A stretch of 64,000 bases of DNA from DASPSM01 sp036008465 (GTDB lineage: Bacteria; Planctomycetota; Planctomycetia; Planctomycetales; Planctomycetaceae). The stretch spans positions 62,001 through 126,000 of the forward strand of contig DASYNP010000100.1 in NCBI GenBank assembly GCA_036008465.1. Reading direction: 5' to 3'. A program made the translations under genes and the position numbers. The notes under the pieces are model-generated. The model worked only from the letters and a program-made list of their open reading frames with translations. It was not told the DNA's origin and ran no database searches. Shown piece by piece: positions 15,786 to 24,721 of this stretch (position 1 is its first letter; every line of letters begins with the position of its first letter).

Positions 15786-17837
15786 ATGGTTCGCATTCCG
15801 CACACCGTGCTTTACGGAACGGTTCTCGTCTGCGCCGCCGGGGGCTGCGTGAACTTCGCCGAAACCGGCGCGCTCGATCACTTCACCGCGGCGATCGAGA
15901 AAAACGATCTCAATCAGCTCAAAGCGAGCGCGTCGGAAACGTTCGACGAAAAGGCGCTGCGCCGCAAAGATTCGATCGACGCGCTAAAGATCGTCTATCA
16001 GCACCCCGAGGAAAAGCTGACGATCGTCAAGGTCACGAACGTTTCGGACAAGGAAAAAAAGGTCGAGGTCACCACCGAAAAGACTCATCGCAAAATGCAG
16101 TTCAAGCTCGTCCGCGACGAAAAGTCGGGCAAGTGGGTGGTGGACGACATCGTCTTCAAACAAAAGAACAAGGACGTCACCGCGGTCAAAAGCGTGACCG
16201 AACAGATGGATCTCCTGCTGGTCGTGCAGGACTTCCTCGTCGCCTGGCATAAGGGCAAACGCGAGGAAGTACAGAGTGTTACCACCGCCAGCTTTGGCAA
16301 GCTGTTGGGCGAGCTGCCCACGACGCATCTCGAGCGGCTGACCAAGAAAGTCGCCGGCGAACGCATCAAGTCTGATGAGTTTCGCCCCGAGGCGACGATC
16401 GACGGACAAGATGCCATCGTGAAGCTACAGCGCGCCCGCGGCATTCTGATCTTGTCGATGAAGCTGACGAACAAGGGCTGGAAGGTCGCCGACGTGCAGG
16501 TGGAATCTCGCAAGGACAAGGACCAACTCGCTTCGGCGAAGCGCACAGCAACCGTGATCCGCACCGTGGTCGACTTCCTGAAGGCGTACAAAGCGAACGA
16601 CAAGCCCGCGCTCAAGAAGCTTGTGGCCGAGAAATTCTACGACAAGTGCCTGATGCTGGCGGATCCGAGGCTCGTGCCGCTGCCGGCCCCGGACGTTCTG
16701 GGTGAAAAGGATACGGTGACCACGCAAGACATCACGGCCGAATATCTCCTGCGCCGGGGTGATGACACCGTGAAGATCTCGCTCAAGGCTCCGTCCAGCG
16801 GCGGGGATACGCCGAAGCCGGTGCTCGATCCCGAAAACCCGAAATTCGTAATCGACGAAGTGACGATCTTCGATCCCAAGTCGGAGAAGCGTCTGGCCGC
16901 CTTGTTCACCGCCCAGGCGAAAATGCAGCTGTTCGTGCAGGCAATACTTAAGGGCAACCTGGCACTCGTCCGCGAAAACTCGAGCAAGGATTTTGACTTC
17001 AAGGTCTGGAACCGGCTCAAGAGCCTCCCCTTGGCGGAAATCCTCCCGCCAGAGATTGAAATGGCGCCGGCCGTCAACAGCGACCCGACCGACTTTCGTG
17101 GTCCGGTCATCCGCATTCCCGTTCGCCAAGGAAGCCGCGAGCTGACCTACGTGATGCGCGACTGGAATGGCGATGTCGCCGTCGACGACGTGCTGATGCC
17201 GGTCCTCGATCGCCCGCAGTCACTCAAGGACACGCTGCAAGCGATGTTGCCCATCCGCCTGTTGGCGTCAACCCTGCGAGACTCCTCTCTGGCCACCGAA
17301 GGGCAAGAAGCACAGCTTGAATTACTCCGGGGGATCAGCTCGCGCACGTTCAACCGACTCGTTTGGAGTCAAATCACCCAAGTGCCCGAATCGGCCTACG
17401 CGGTGCTCCCGCATCTCGATATGCCGCTCGCGAGCATTTCTGATACGTCGACCGGACAAGTGGTTCAGCTGGGCGACGAACGGTTTGGCGCAAAAATCGA
17501 GCTCGTTCGCGAAGGCGAGCTGCTGATGATCGACCGCGTCTGGCTGCTGGCCGGCTCGGCAGACCCGCCCGAACTGAGGCATTCGCTCCAAATGCAGCTG
17601 GCGAAGCGCGGACCGCGAGGCTTCGCGGTCGACCCCCTCAGCGCGCATCCAATTTCGACTGATCCGTCGCGGACCGCGTCGGCGGGAGCCGATGCCGAGC
17701 CGGCAGAAATGCCGGAAGCGGCCTCCAAGAATCCTGCTCAATCCCCCGCATCTGCCAGCTTGCCGGCGGCCAATTTTCCGATGGTCATCGAGGCCCCCAA
17801 ACGCTCCGCGTTGCCCCAACCGGTCGACGTTCGCTAG
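15786..17837 (+). CDS. Exported (probable lipoprotein) protein with repeated NTF2-like units
   Basis: A 683-residue protein from the ATG at 15786. The N-terminus MVRIPHTVLYGTVLVCAAGGC looks like a signal peptide with a borderline lipobox (AGGC), so lipid anchoring is possible. The body consists of about four units of 130 residues. Each begins with a helix such as DHFTAAIEKNDLNQLKASAS, VQDFLVAWHKGKREEVQSVT, VVDFLKAYKANDKPALKKLV or FVQAILKGNLALVRENSS. Each then runs into beta strands ending in a VDD or IDE acidic pair (WVVDDIVF, FVIDEVTI, VAVDDVLM). That layout resembles tandem NTF2-like/SnoaL folds. The C-terminus (about 620-683) is a Pro/Ala/Ser linker. Function is unknown; ligand binding in the periplasm is speculation. 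Confidence 0.6.
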   Translation: MVRIPHTVLYGTVLVCAAGGCVNFAETGALDHFTAAIEKNDLNQLKASASETFDEKALRRKDSIDALKIVYQHPEEKLTIVKVTNVSDKEKKVEVTTEKTHRKMQFKLVRDEKSGKWVVDDIVFKQKNKDVTAVKSVTEQMDLLLVVQDFLVAWHKGKREEVQSVTTASFGKLLGELPTTHLERLTKKVAGERIKSDEFRPEATIDGQDAIVKLQRARGILILSMKLTNKGWKVADVQVESRKDKDQLASAKRTATVIRTVVDFLKAYKANDKPALKKLVAEKFYDKCLMLADPRLVPLPAPDVLGEKDTVTTQDITAEYLLRRGDDTVKISLKAPSSGGDTPKPVLDPENPKFVIDEVTIFDPKSEKRLAALFTAQAKMQLFVQAILKGNLALVRENSSKDFDFKVWNRLKSLPLAEILPPEIEMAPAVNSDPTDFRGPVIRIPVRQGSRELTYVMRDWNGDVAVDDVLMPVLDRPQSLKDTLQAMLPIRLLASTLRDSSLATEGQEAQLELLRGISSRTFNRLVWSQITQVPESAYAVLPHLDMPLASISDTSTGQVVQLGDERFGAKIELVREGELLMIDRVWLLAGSADPPELRHSLQMQLAKRGPRGFAVDPLSAHPISTDPSRTASAGADAEPAEMPEAASKNPAQSPASASLPAANFPMVIEAPKRSALPQPVDVR

Positions 17838-18013
17838 CATCGTTTGGCGACGCGAAAGCCGGCTCCGTCGAACCCTCTGTGACGGAGCTTTCACTCTGGC
17901 CATCGGTCGGCGCGTGACTCGCCCGGCACAGCCACGCGACCAGCCGGCACTGCGGACCCTTTTCGAGGGACGTCGCGTGTTCCGACCGCATCGGGCACAG
18001 CGGCAGGCGATCG

Positions 18014-19936
18014 ATGATCTTGCTTTCTCTCCAGGATGTCTTTCGGCAATTCGATGCCGACCCGGTCTTGCAGGGGATCAGTCTCGAAATCCGGCCTGGC
18101 GAGCGCGTCGGGTTAGTCGGTCCGAATGGGGCGGGCAAGACGACCCTCATGCGAATTCTCGCCGGCACGGACCTTCCGGACCGCGGCGAGGTAACTCGAC
18201 ACCGCTCGGCCGATGTCGCCCTCTTGGAACAGGAGGCCGACTACTCGAGCGAGCGGACCGTGCTCGACGAGGCCCGCGAGGGCCTGGCAGCGCTCTACTC
18301 GCTGCAGCGCGAATCGACCGAGTTGGCCGCCGCGATTGCGGCGGAGTCGCAGCCCGCTGAGGTCGCCAGGCTGCAGAAACGGTTCGATGCCGTGCAATCC
18401 GAGCTGGATTGCCTGGACGCCCACACCGTCGACCACCGCGTCGATGAAGTGCTGCACGGGCTCGGATTCGCATCTTCTGAGTTTTTGCAGCCCCTCTCCG
18501 AGTTGAGCGGCGGCCAGCGGAACCGCGCGCTTTTGGCCCGCATGCTGCTCCGCGCGCCGGATGTCATGTTGCTCGACGAACCGACCAATCACTTGGACAT
18601 TGCCGCAACCGAATGGCTCGAAAACTGGCTCGCCAATGCCCCCCAGGCGATGATCGTCGTCAGTCACGACCGATATTTCCTCGACCGCGTGACTAACCGC
18701 ACTCTCGAGCTGTGGTCAGGTCGGTTGACCGAATATAGCGGCAATTTCTCGGCGTACTGGAGGCAGAGGCACGAGCGGGCCGAGTTGCTGCAGAAGACAT
18801 ACGAGCGGCAGCAGGAATACATCGCGCGGACCGAAGAATACATCCGCCGCAACAAGATGGGCCAAAAAAGCGCCCAGGCGAAAGACCGCGAAAAGAAACT
18901 GGCCCGAGTCGAGGAGATCGAGCGTCCGTCCGACATCCCCGAGTTGGCGATGAATTTTCCCTCGGCCGGGCGCCCTGGCGATTGGGTGCTCGACGCGAAG
19001 GAAATTTCCAAGAACCTCGGCCGTCCGCTCTTTTCGAGTTTCTCGCTGCGCGTCGAGCGGGGCGATTCGCTGGGGATCTTCGGCCCCAACGGCTGCGGCA
19101 AAACGACTCTGCTGCGGGTCCTCTTGGGGGAATTGCCGCCCGACACGGGCATTGCTCGAATCGGCACCGGCGTCAAGATCGGGTACTTCGACCAACGGCT
19201 GACCAGCGTGGATCCCGATTGTGACGCCATTGAGGCCATTCGACCTCCCGATCGCCCGGATCTCACGCCGGGAACGCTGCGAAAGCTGTTGGCGCGGTTC
19301 GGTATTCGCGGCGAGCAGGCCCTGCAGAAGGTCGGCCTGATGAGCGGCGGCGAAAAGAGCAAAGTCGCCCTCGCACGGCTCAACGCGCAGAACGTGAACG
19401 TGCTGGTCCTCGACGAGCCGACCAATCATCTCGATCTTTGGGCCCGCGACTCGCTGGAGGAGGCCCTCAAGGCGTACGAGGGAACCCTCGTCTTTGTCAG
19501 TCACGATCGTTACTTCCTCGACCGGCTGGCGAAACGCGTCGTTGTCTGCGGGACCGACGGCTGGAAGTGTTATGAGGGAAACTACAGCGACTATGTCCAC
19601 TTCTCTCAACAGCGAGCGCTGGAGTTGGCCCAGACACGAGAAGCACTTTCGGGGCGAGCAGGAAACGCTCACTCAAACGAAACGGCGGCCGCCGACAACA
19701 GCGGCAAGCCCGCCCGGCGAAAACGCCGGTTCCCGTACCGCAAAATCGAAGATCTCGAACGCGACATCGCCGAAAAAGAAGCAGCGGTCCGGCAACTCGA
19801 AGCGGAAATGGTCGATCCGCAAATCCATCGCACGCCCGACCGCATTCGCGAAGTCACCCGCCAACATGACGCGATAAAAAGCGACCTGGCCGTTCTCTAC
19901 GAGCACTGGGAAGAGGCCGCCGAACTCAATTCGTAA
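18014..19936 (+). CDS. ABC-F family ATPase (Uup/EttA type)
   Basis: A 640-residue soluble protein with two ABC ATPase domains and no membrane segments. The first Walker A is GPNGAGKT (36-43) with signature LSGGQRNR near 164. The second is GPNGCGKT near 357 with signature MSGGEKSK near 442. Both copies have LDEPTNHLD Walker B motifs. Between them lies the charged P-site linker (about 240-300, ERQQEYIARTEEYIRRN). The C-terminal 90 residues are a basic coiled coil (KIEDLERDIAEKEAAVRQLEAEM), as in Uup. ABC-F proteins act on ribosomes or, for Uup, on DNA intermediates; which applies is not decided. It probably ends before the terminator that serves the convergent neighbour. Confidence 0.9.
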   Translation: MILLSLQDVFRQFDADPVLQGISLEIRPGERVGLVGPNGAGKTTLMRILAGTDLPDRGEVTRHRSADVALLEQEADYSSERTVLDEAREGLAALYSLQRESTELAAAIAAESQPAEVARLQKRFDAVQSELDCLDAHTVDHRVDEVLHGLGFASSEFLQPLSELSGGQRNRALLARMLLRAPDVMLLDEPTNHLDIAATEWLENWLANAPQAMIVVSHDRYFLDRVTNRTLELWSGRLTEYSGNFSAYWRQRHERAELLQKTYERQQEYIARTEEYIRRNKMGQKSAQAKDREKKLARVEEIERPSDIPELAMNFPSAGRPGDWVLDAKEISKNLGRPLFSSFSLRVERGDSLGIFGPNGCGKTTLLRVLLGELPPDTGIARIGTGVKIGYFDQRLTSVDPDCDAIEAIRPPDRPDLTPGTLRKLLARFGIRGEQALQKVGLMSGGEKSKVALARLNAQNVNVLVLDEPTNHLDLWARDSLEEALKAYEGTLVFVSHDRYFLDRLAKRVVVCGTDGWKCYEGNYSDYVHFSQQRALELAQTREALSGRAGNAHSNETAAADNSGKPARRKRRFPYRKIEDLERDIAEKEAAVRQLEAEMVDPQIHRTPDRIREVTRQHDAIKSDLAVLYEHWEEAAELNS

Positions 19937-19962
19937 GGCCGACTTTCCAGCCAAGCCCGCGC

Positions 19963-20000
19963 AAAAAACGAGCCCGCCGGATTCGGATCCGGCGGGCTCG
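19963..20000 (-). terminator. Rho-independent terminator of the 20.0-21.8 kb minus-strand gene
   Basis: A perfect 14-bp inverted repeat (19969-19982 and 19987-20000) closes a TCGG tetraloop. It is preceded on the plus strand by six A residues (19963-19968), which read as a U-tract on the minus strand. It lies just after the stop at 20038, so it terminates that gene. It also sits after the convergent ABC-F gene, but there is no U-tract on that side. Confidence 0.85.
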
Positions 20001-20037
20001 CAGCGCACTAACAGATCAAGCGATCTCGGGAGATCTT

Positions 20038-21807
20038 TCAAATCTCCAACTGAGTACGAAGGTCGACCAACGCGGCCTTGGCCCGTTTGGCATTTTCAGC
20101 CAACCGGATCCGCTCGCGACCGCCGCACTGTGAAATAAAGCCGTAGACCCGCTTGTAATGCTCGTACAGGTTCACGATCTCAGGCCGCAGTTGTTCGACC
20201 GTCGCGCCACCTGTCACCGCGTCGCTAAACCGCTGGCAACGCTCCACGAATGAGTGCGTCGCGCGAAGCGCCTCATCCGAAAAGTCCGGACGCTCGTGGT
20301 CCAGCCAGATTCGGGTGTCCCGGTCGATATTGTCCGCTGCGGCAGACAGAGCATACGCCACCTCGCTGAGGCGGCGTCCATCGAACTGCTGGTCGTAAAG
20401 CTGCAGGGCGTTGGCGAGCGAGCCCATGCCCTCTTCGATGCGGTTGAGCACGCGTCGGGCCGGTTCGCTGTTCATCGGCCGGAAGGTGTGATTGAACGAC
20501 CTCCAGGCCTGCGAGACATTGTGGAACGACTCCGCCAGATCGGTCTGCGAGGCATTGTTGTTCGCGTCCTGCACGAACTGCTCGCACAGACCGTAGAACT
20601 CGCCCGCGGTCACCAGCGCGGTCCGCGAGTCGGGCAGTGCCATGACCAGAACCAGCGGAGCACGGGTAAAGTACTCATCCACGTCCCGCTTGAGCGCCTC
20701 CATCATGTAGGCAACGCTGCTCGTGTCATTCTGTGCCGGCATCCGCAAGAATTCGGCGATCTCCCGATTCGACTGCGTGATGCGGAACACGGTCCGCTCG
20801 AGCGCGTGATTGGAGTCAACCTGTCGAATTTGTCGCGACAGCGGGTGCCAGAGTTCGAGATATTCCTTGAACTCGCCCGCGACGGCCGCCGGATCGTTCT
20901 CGGAATCAACCATGTCGGAGACCATTTGGGCCTCGGACTGGGTCCGGCGGGCCTTTCCGGTCAATTCCCGGCGCAGCTGGGGGTCGACCATTTCCACACT
21001 GATGTCTTCCGCCAGCCTTTGCAGCTTATCGGTGAGCGCCGCGGTCGCTCGAAGGAGCTCGTGCTGATCGAAGTGCGGCTTGAGTTTGAAGATGTCGGTG
21101 AGCCTTTGGTCCAGCTTGTCGATGTCGTCGACGCGTTTGATCGCCGCGGTCTGGTTGACGTCGGGAATGCGCCGCAGTTTGTACGAAATCGCCTGCCAGT
21201 CCCTGTCAAACGCCTCAAAGTCGCCGTACATCCCGCCGACGCGCTCGGACCGCCGGCAGCTTTCCGCCAGGACCTGGGCCCGCGCGCTGAACTCGATCAC
21301 GTCGTGCAGCACGCTGCGCACTCCCCGGATCTGGTCGACGTCGTTGTTGAGCCCGACCTGCAGGGCGTCGGCCTCCTGCGCGATGCGATCGAAGATCCGG
21401 CGGACCAGGTCGAGTGTCTGGGGTGATTCCTCGACCGAGGATCGTTCCCCGCCATAGATTTTGCGGTCGGGACCGCGATCGAAGCCGCTCTTGTCGAAAT
21501 CGATGAAGTCCTTTTTCAGGTCGCGGTACAGCTTCGTGCGGCGCTCGATGGCCGCGGGATCAGGCCGACCGTACTCTCGATCGTCCAATCGTCGTTCGCG
21601 GCCGAGGTCCTGCTCGACGACGCGACGCTCGCGCTGGACGTCTCGGCGTCGCTCCTCGATCAGGTCCCGCGGGTCGTCCTGGGCCCAGATCATTCGGCCG
21701 GCCGCAAGCAGCGGAACTGCCGCCAGGCCGAAGAGGGCGAGTCCCCGCGCGATCCGCCGCGCGCGAAGAACGGGTGAAGAATCCTTTCGACCTAAGCCGT
21801 GCCTCAC
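20038..21807 (-). CDS. Exported helical coiled-coil protein, unknown function
   Basis: A 589-residue protein. The start is set at GTG 21807 because AAAGGAG lies 7 nt upstream and a signal sequence follows directly (basic residues, then RGLALFGLAAVPLLAAG, ending AQDD). The mature protein opens with a very charged stretch (RRDVQRERRVVEQDLGRERRL). It continues as an almost all-helical protein with many Arg, Asp and Gln residues. It looks like a periplasmic helical bundle or coiled coil and may span several four-helix units. No family was recognised. The gene is divergent from the FlgG-like gene and is closed by a strong terminator. Confidence 0.6.
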   Translation of the reverse strand: MRHGLGRKDSSPVLRARRIARGLALFGLAAVPLLAAGRMIWAQDDPRDLIEERRRDVQRERRVVEQDLGRERRLDDREYGRPDPAAIERRTKLYRDLKKDFIDFDKSGFDRGPDRKIYGGERSSVEESPQTLDLVRRIFDRIAQEADALQVGLNNDVDQIRGVRSVLHDVIEFSARAQVLAESCRRSERVGGMYGDFEAFDRDWQAISYKLRRIPDVNQTAAIKRVDDIDKLDQRLTDIFKLKPHFDQHELLRATAALTDKLQRLAEDISVEMVDPQLRRELTGKARRTQSEAQMVSDMVDSENDPAAVAGEFKEYLELWHPLSRQIRQVDSNHALERTVFRITQSNREIAEFLRMPAQNDTSSVAYMMEALKRDVDEYFTRAPLVLVMALPDSRTALVTAGEFYGLCEQFVQDANNNASQTDLAESFHNVSQAWRSFNHTFRPMNSEPARRVLNRIEEGMGSLANALQLYDQQFDGRRLSEVAYALSAAADNIDRDTRIWLDHERPDFSDEALRATHSFVERCQRFSDAVTGGATVEQLRPEIVNLYEHYKRVYGFISQCGGRERIRLAENAKRAKAALVDLRTQLEI

Positions 21808-22266
21808 GTCAAGACTCCTTTCTGGTGAATGAAAGCGCACAATTTTGCGATTCTGGCGCTGAACTGCGATGCGACCCGCAGCACCCCGGAATCGGGATCC
21901 GCCGGGGCTCCCCGAGCATTTGCCATCGATCCATGCACTTGGGTCGCTCACACGGGCCGACTTCGGCGCTGGGCCGCCGGCCATCCGCGAAATCTTTACC
22001 CCCGCAGCGGCTGAACAGGCGCGCCAAGGGGCCGGTTTATAATGAAGAAATTGCAATCGGTCGAGACGAAGGCCTGTCCTTTGAAAAAATGGCGGACCCG
22101 TGACGGTACTCGCGGCGATGAGGAAGCTTCAATCAGCCGGTCGCGAACCGATCGCGTTCCTTGCACGATGTCTTAAAGTCACGTGCTGCAAGAGATTGGG
22201 AAACAATCCGTCTTGCCGCATTTCGTCGATTCGGCTACCGTGCCCCCCGTTTTCAGGAGGGCACTC
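21808..22266. other. Divergent intergenic region (about 459 bp)
   Basis: The gap lies between the GTG of the coiled-coil protein and the ATG of the FlgG-like protein. A TATAAT hexamer is present at 22038-22043 on the plus strand, but no good -35 element sits 17 bp before it, and it is 224 bp from the ATG. No open frame here looks coding, and no hairpin or repeat was seen. Promoters for both flanking genes must lie here. Confidence 0.3.
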
Positions 22267-23826
22267 ATGGGATTCTTGAACCGCGCGGCCAACGGCGTTT
22301 TTTCGTTGACGGTTGTAACCGCCCTACTCGTTGGCGGTCATTGGATCACGCGGAGCGCCAAGCGGACCAAACCTGCCGCACGAGTCCAAAAGGTGGCAGA
22401 TGTTGCCACCTTTCCTGGTCCAATTCCCGATTGCAAGATGCCCGAGTCCCCGCCAGCGAGCGGCCCCCTCAATATCAGCAGAGCGACTCAGACGTGCGAG
22501 GCCGGCGTCGACCAGCTCGAGCGTCCGATCTTGTCGCCCGAAGTCCACTCGCAAGCGGTGATCCACGCGATTTCGGGCCACGAACCGGCTACTGGAGGCA
22601 CGCCGAGTGTCGCCGATGCTCACGAAATGTCCCCGCCCTCCTTTCCCCAGCCGCATCCGATGCCGGCCCGCACGAACGCCATTCCTCTCCGGCCGGAGGG
22701 TCCCGAATTTCCTTCGATCGGCGAGCCGCCAGCGTCGGCTCCGGCGTATCCGGGTGCCAGTCCTCCCGCCCACGGGACAATCGATCGAGCACTCCCGAAT
22801 TCGACTGCCGAAGAGCGGGAGATCTGGCACGACGCGCTCAAGGATCTGTCGCCCAAAGACGTCCGCGAAACGTGGCGGCTGCGCCAAGAACTAGGTCGCA
22901 TTCCGCCCTCGCTGATCGACGGTCGGAGCTTGCCGGCACAGCCGTTGTGGCCACAGGCCGTCCCGGGCCCAATGGCCAGCGAGCCATTGGCTCCTCCGGA
23001 CGCCCCGGCGCTGCTTCTCGACGCCCAACGCGAAACCTCGCGGACGATCGCCTCTACCCTCGACGCGCTGGCTGCGGCGCAACAAGTTCTGCTGAATAAC
23101 ATCGCCAATGCAAACACCGATGGTTACAAGCGACTGGCAATCGCCTTCGAGGGCGTTGCGAGTTTCTCCAACTCGCGCCACGGCAGCATCGGCGCCGGAG
23201 TGCGGTTGGGGCGGCTCGTCGTCGAACTCACTCAAGGAAGAATGCGACACACCGATCGCCCACTCGACCTGGCTATCGAAGGGGAGGGCTTCTTCCAACT
23301 CGAGGATGTTCATACTCACCAGACTTTCTACACGCGCTGCGGACGCTTCTCTGTGAACGCCAAGGGAGAGATGGTCTGGCGCGCCGCGTCACGAGAGCTG
23401 CAGCTCCGGCCGGCCGTCGTCACGGGTCCGGAAAACCAAATCGAGATTGCCGCCGATGGCACCGTCGGAGCGGCACCCGCTGGCAGCGCACCGAACCGCT
23501 TGCCGCAGATTCGAGTTGTCCGTTTGCCGGCGATGGTCGACCTCGTTCCGACCGGCGAGAACCTGTTCACGATCCGGGACGACCCGAAGTCGGGGCAGGC
23601 GCCCATTTTGGATCCGCTGAGGGGGCGGCTGCGGCAGGGCTCTCTCGAAGAGTCAAACGTTGATGTCGATCGCGAACTTCACGAACTGGACGGCCTACAC
23701 CGTCACGCCCGCGTGCTGGAAATGGCGGCACACGGCCTGTCGTTTAGCCCGCGTGAACTGGTCAGTCCTCACGACGAGGCAACGATCCCCAGCCACTTCG
23801 CCGGGTCCCTTGCAGTCCGCCACTAG
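22267..23826 (+). CDS. FlgG-like flagellar hook-basal body protein with long N-terminal extension
   Basis: A 519-residue protein from the ATG at 22267, which follows AGGAGG by 6 nt. Residues 1-25 look like a signal or membrane anchor (VFSLTVVTALLVGGHW). About 230 residues of Pro-rich, poorly conserved linker follow. From about 258 the flagellar rod/hook signature appears: LAAAQQVLLNNIANANTDGYKR, then LTQGRMRHTDRPLDLAIEGEGFFQL, as in FlgF/FlgG. The C-terminus has GRLRQGSLEESNVDVDRELHEL, the usual SNVD motif, but the following helix is atypical. Normal FlgG is about 260 residues with no such leader. No other flagellar gene is adjacent, so a structural role away from the standard rod is possible. 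Confidence 0.75.
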   Translation: MGFLNRAANGVFSLTVVTALLVGGHWITRSAKRTKPAARVQKVADVATFPGPIPDCKMPESPPASGPLNISRATQTCEAGVDQLERPILSPEVHSQAVIHAISGHEPATGGTPSVADAHEMSPPSFPQPHPMPARTNAIPLRPEGPEFPSIGEPPASAPAYPGASPPAHGTIDRALPNSTAEEREIWHDALKDLSPKDVRETWRLRQELGRIPPSLIDGRSLPAQPLWPQAVPGPMASEPLAPPDAPALLLDAQRETSRTIASTLDALAAAQQVLLNNIANANTDGYKRLAIAFEGVASFSNSRHGSIGAGVRLGRLVVELTQGRMRHTDRPLDLAIEGEGFFQLEDVHTHQTFYTRCGRFSVNAKGEMVWRAASRELQLRPAVVTGPENQIEIAADGTVGAAPAGSAPNRLPQIRVVRLPAMVDLVPTGENLFTIRDDPKSGQAPILDPLRGRLRQGSLEESNVDVDRELHELDGLHRHARVLEMAAHGLSFSPRELVSPHDEATIPSHFAGSLAVRH

Positions 23827-23865
23827 CGGCTCTGAACCGAGTGACTTGGCCATAGGGTCGCCGGA

Positions 23866-24160
23866 CTGGCGGGACTTCTAGTCCCGAGCATGTGTCCCGT
23901 CCCAGTCCCGGTGTCCCGTCCCAGTGTCCCGTCCCAGTCCCGGGGGGTGGGCCAACTACTTTGGTGGGTCAACTATTGAGACAATGTGTCCCGACCTACC
24001 GGGCAATTTCTTTCCGCGCCTACCTGTCATCCCCCGCTATAGAGAATCTGTCCCGTCCCAATCCCAGTAGCTCATACCAATCCCAGCGTCCCGTCCCAGT
24101 CCCGGCGTCCCGTCCCAGTCCCGCCGTCCCGTCCCAGTCCCGCCGTCCCGTCCCGCGGTG
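23866..24160. repeat. GTCCCGTCCCAGTCCC tandem and interspersed repeats
   Basis: The core GTCCCGTCCCAGTCCC recurs at about 23895, at 23925 and again from 24047 onward. Three perfect-register 19-bp units lie at 24088-24106, 24107-24125 and 24126-24144, with a fourth truncated unit after them. A short hairpin (CGGGAC, TTCTA, GTCCCG) at 23870-23886 marks the left end. The complementary strand carries regularly spaced GGGAC runs. No coding frame makes sense across it. Confidence 0.85.
23964..23997 (+). repeat. GTGGGTCAACT element, copy A
   Basis: It begins GTGGGTCAACTATTGAGACA and ends in GTGTCCCGACC. It matches copy B at 24255 in both ends and in spacing, with differences in the middle. A partial third match (GTGGGCCAACTA) lies 20 bp upstream. 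The element lies inside the GTCCC-rich tract. Confidence 0.6.
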
Positions 24161-24254
24161 ACAAGGTGTCCCACCGTCGCTGTTAGGCGCGGCAAGTGCG
24201 CAAAACGGGCGCTGGCACACGAAGAGTTCGCTGCGGGGTTGGGTCACGAATTTT

Positions 24255-24292
24255 GTGGGTCAACTTCCTATCAGAAAATTGTGACCCGACCC
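24255..24292 (+). repeat. GTGGGTCAACT element, copy B
   Basis: It begins GTGGGTCAACTTCCTATCAG and ends in TTGTGACCCGACCC. It is related to copy A at 23964. GGGTC near the left end and GACCC near the right end are complementary, so the element could fold as a short hairpin. The role is unknown; a small dispersed palindromic element is possible. Confidence 0.6.
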
Positions 24293-24539
24293 AGCCCCCG
24301 GGAAAACACCTACGCCATTTCTTCCAGGACCTCAGGCACCGTTCTGAGATCTCGCGGGCACGTGCGCACCGGTTATGGACTGACGGCTTCACGCGTAGCA
24401 CCGCTCAACAAGCGCCTATCTCTATTCAACCAGAAATCGACGATTTGCCTAGATCAGTTTTGCTGGCCGCTTGAGCGAAGACCGGGCGACTCCAGGAATC
24501 AAAGGCACTCCCGGGACGACAAGACGGCTATTGAACTCT

Positions 24540-24575
24540 TTGCCGCCGGCATCAGGGTTGCCGCCGGCATCAGGG
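24540..24575. repeat. 18-bp direct tandem duplication
   Basis: The unit TTGCCGCCGGCATCAGGG occurs twice head to tail. In the plus frame it adds a repeated AAGIR peptide, so it may be a slippage duplication in a decayed gene. Confidence 0.7.
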
Positions 24576-24721
24576 CGTGGGAACCGACGTTGCAGCAATT
24601 GGTCAGCACGTTGGCGGACGAGAAATGATGTATCGCCCGGCTCAGCAGCCGGCGGGGCATCGGCGAACTGACGTCCCAGAAACGACGTATCCCGTTGGTC
24701 TGCGGCAGCCCCTGGTTCGGT

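Larger units (their letters stand above)
23827..24721. other. Gene-poor, repeat-rich region (about 895 bp)
   Basis: There is no credible intact gene. The left 300 bp is dominated by GTCCC-rich repeats. Two copies of a diverged element beginning GTGGGTCAACT (23964 and 24255) follow. The right part has an 18-bp direct duplication near 24540-24575. A frame ending at 24628 reads DDKTAIELFAAGI then AWEPTLQQLVSTL, a plausible helical gene tail with no identifiable beginning. Base composition and codon pattern differ from the flanks, suggesting a decaying or mobile-element-scarred region. Confidence 0.6.

Noticed and set aside
20254..21426. A 390-codon plus-strand frame opposite the coiled-coil protein
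   Set aside because: The minus-strand gene has a signal peptide, a ribosome binding site and a terminator; the plus frame has none of these.
22038..22043. TATAAT as the promoter of the FlgG-like gene
   Set aside because: No good -35 element at the right distance and it is 224 bp from the start codon; recorded only in the gap description.
23866..24160. Possible CRISPR array
   Set aside because: The repeats are directly adjacent, without unique spacers of regular length, and no cas genes are present.
23892..24161. Short frame rich in Pro-Val-Pro across the GTCCC repeats
   Set aside because: It is the direct translation of the DNA repeat and has no ribosome binding site.
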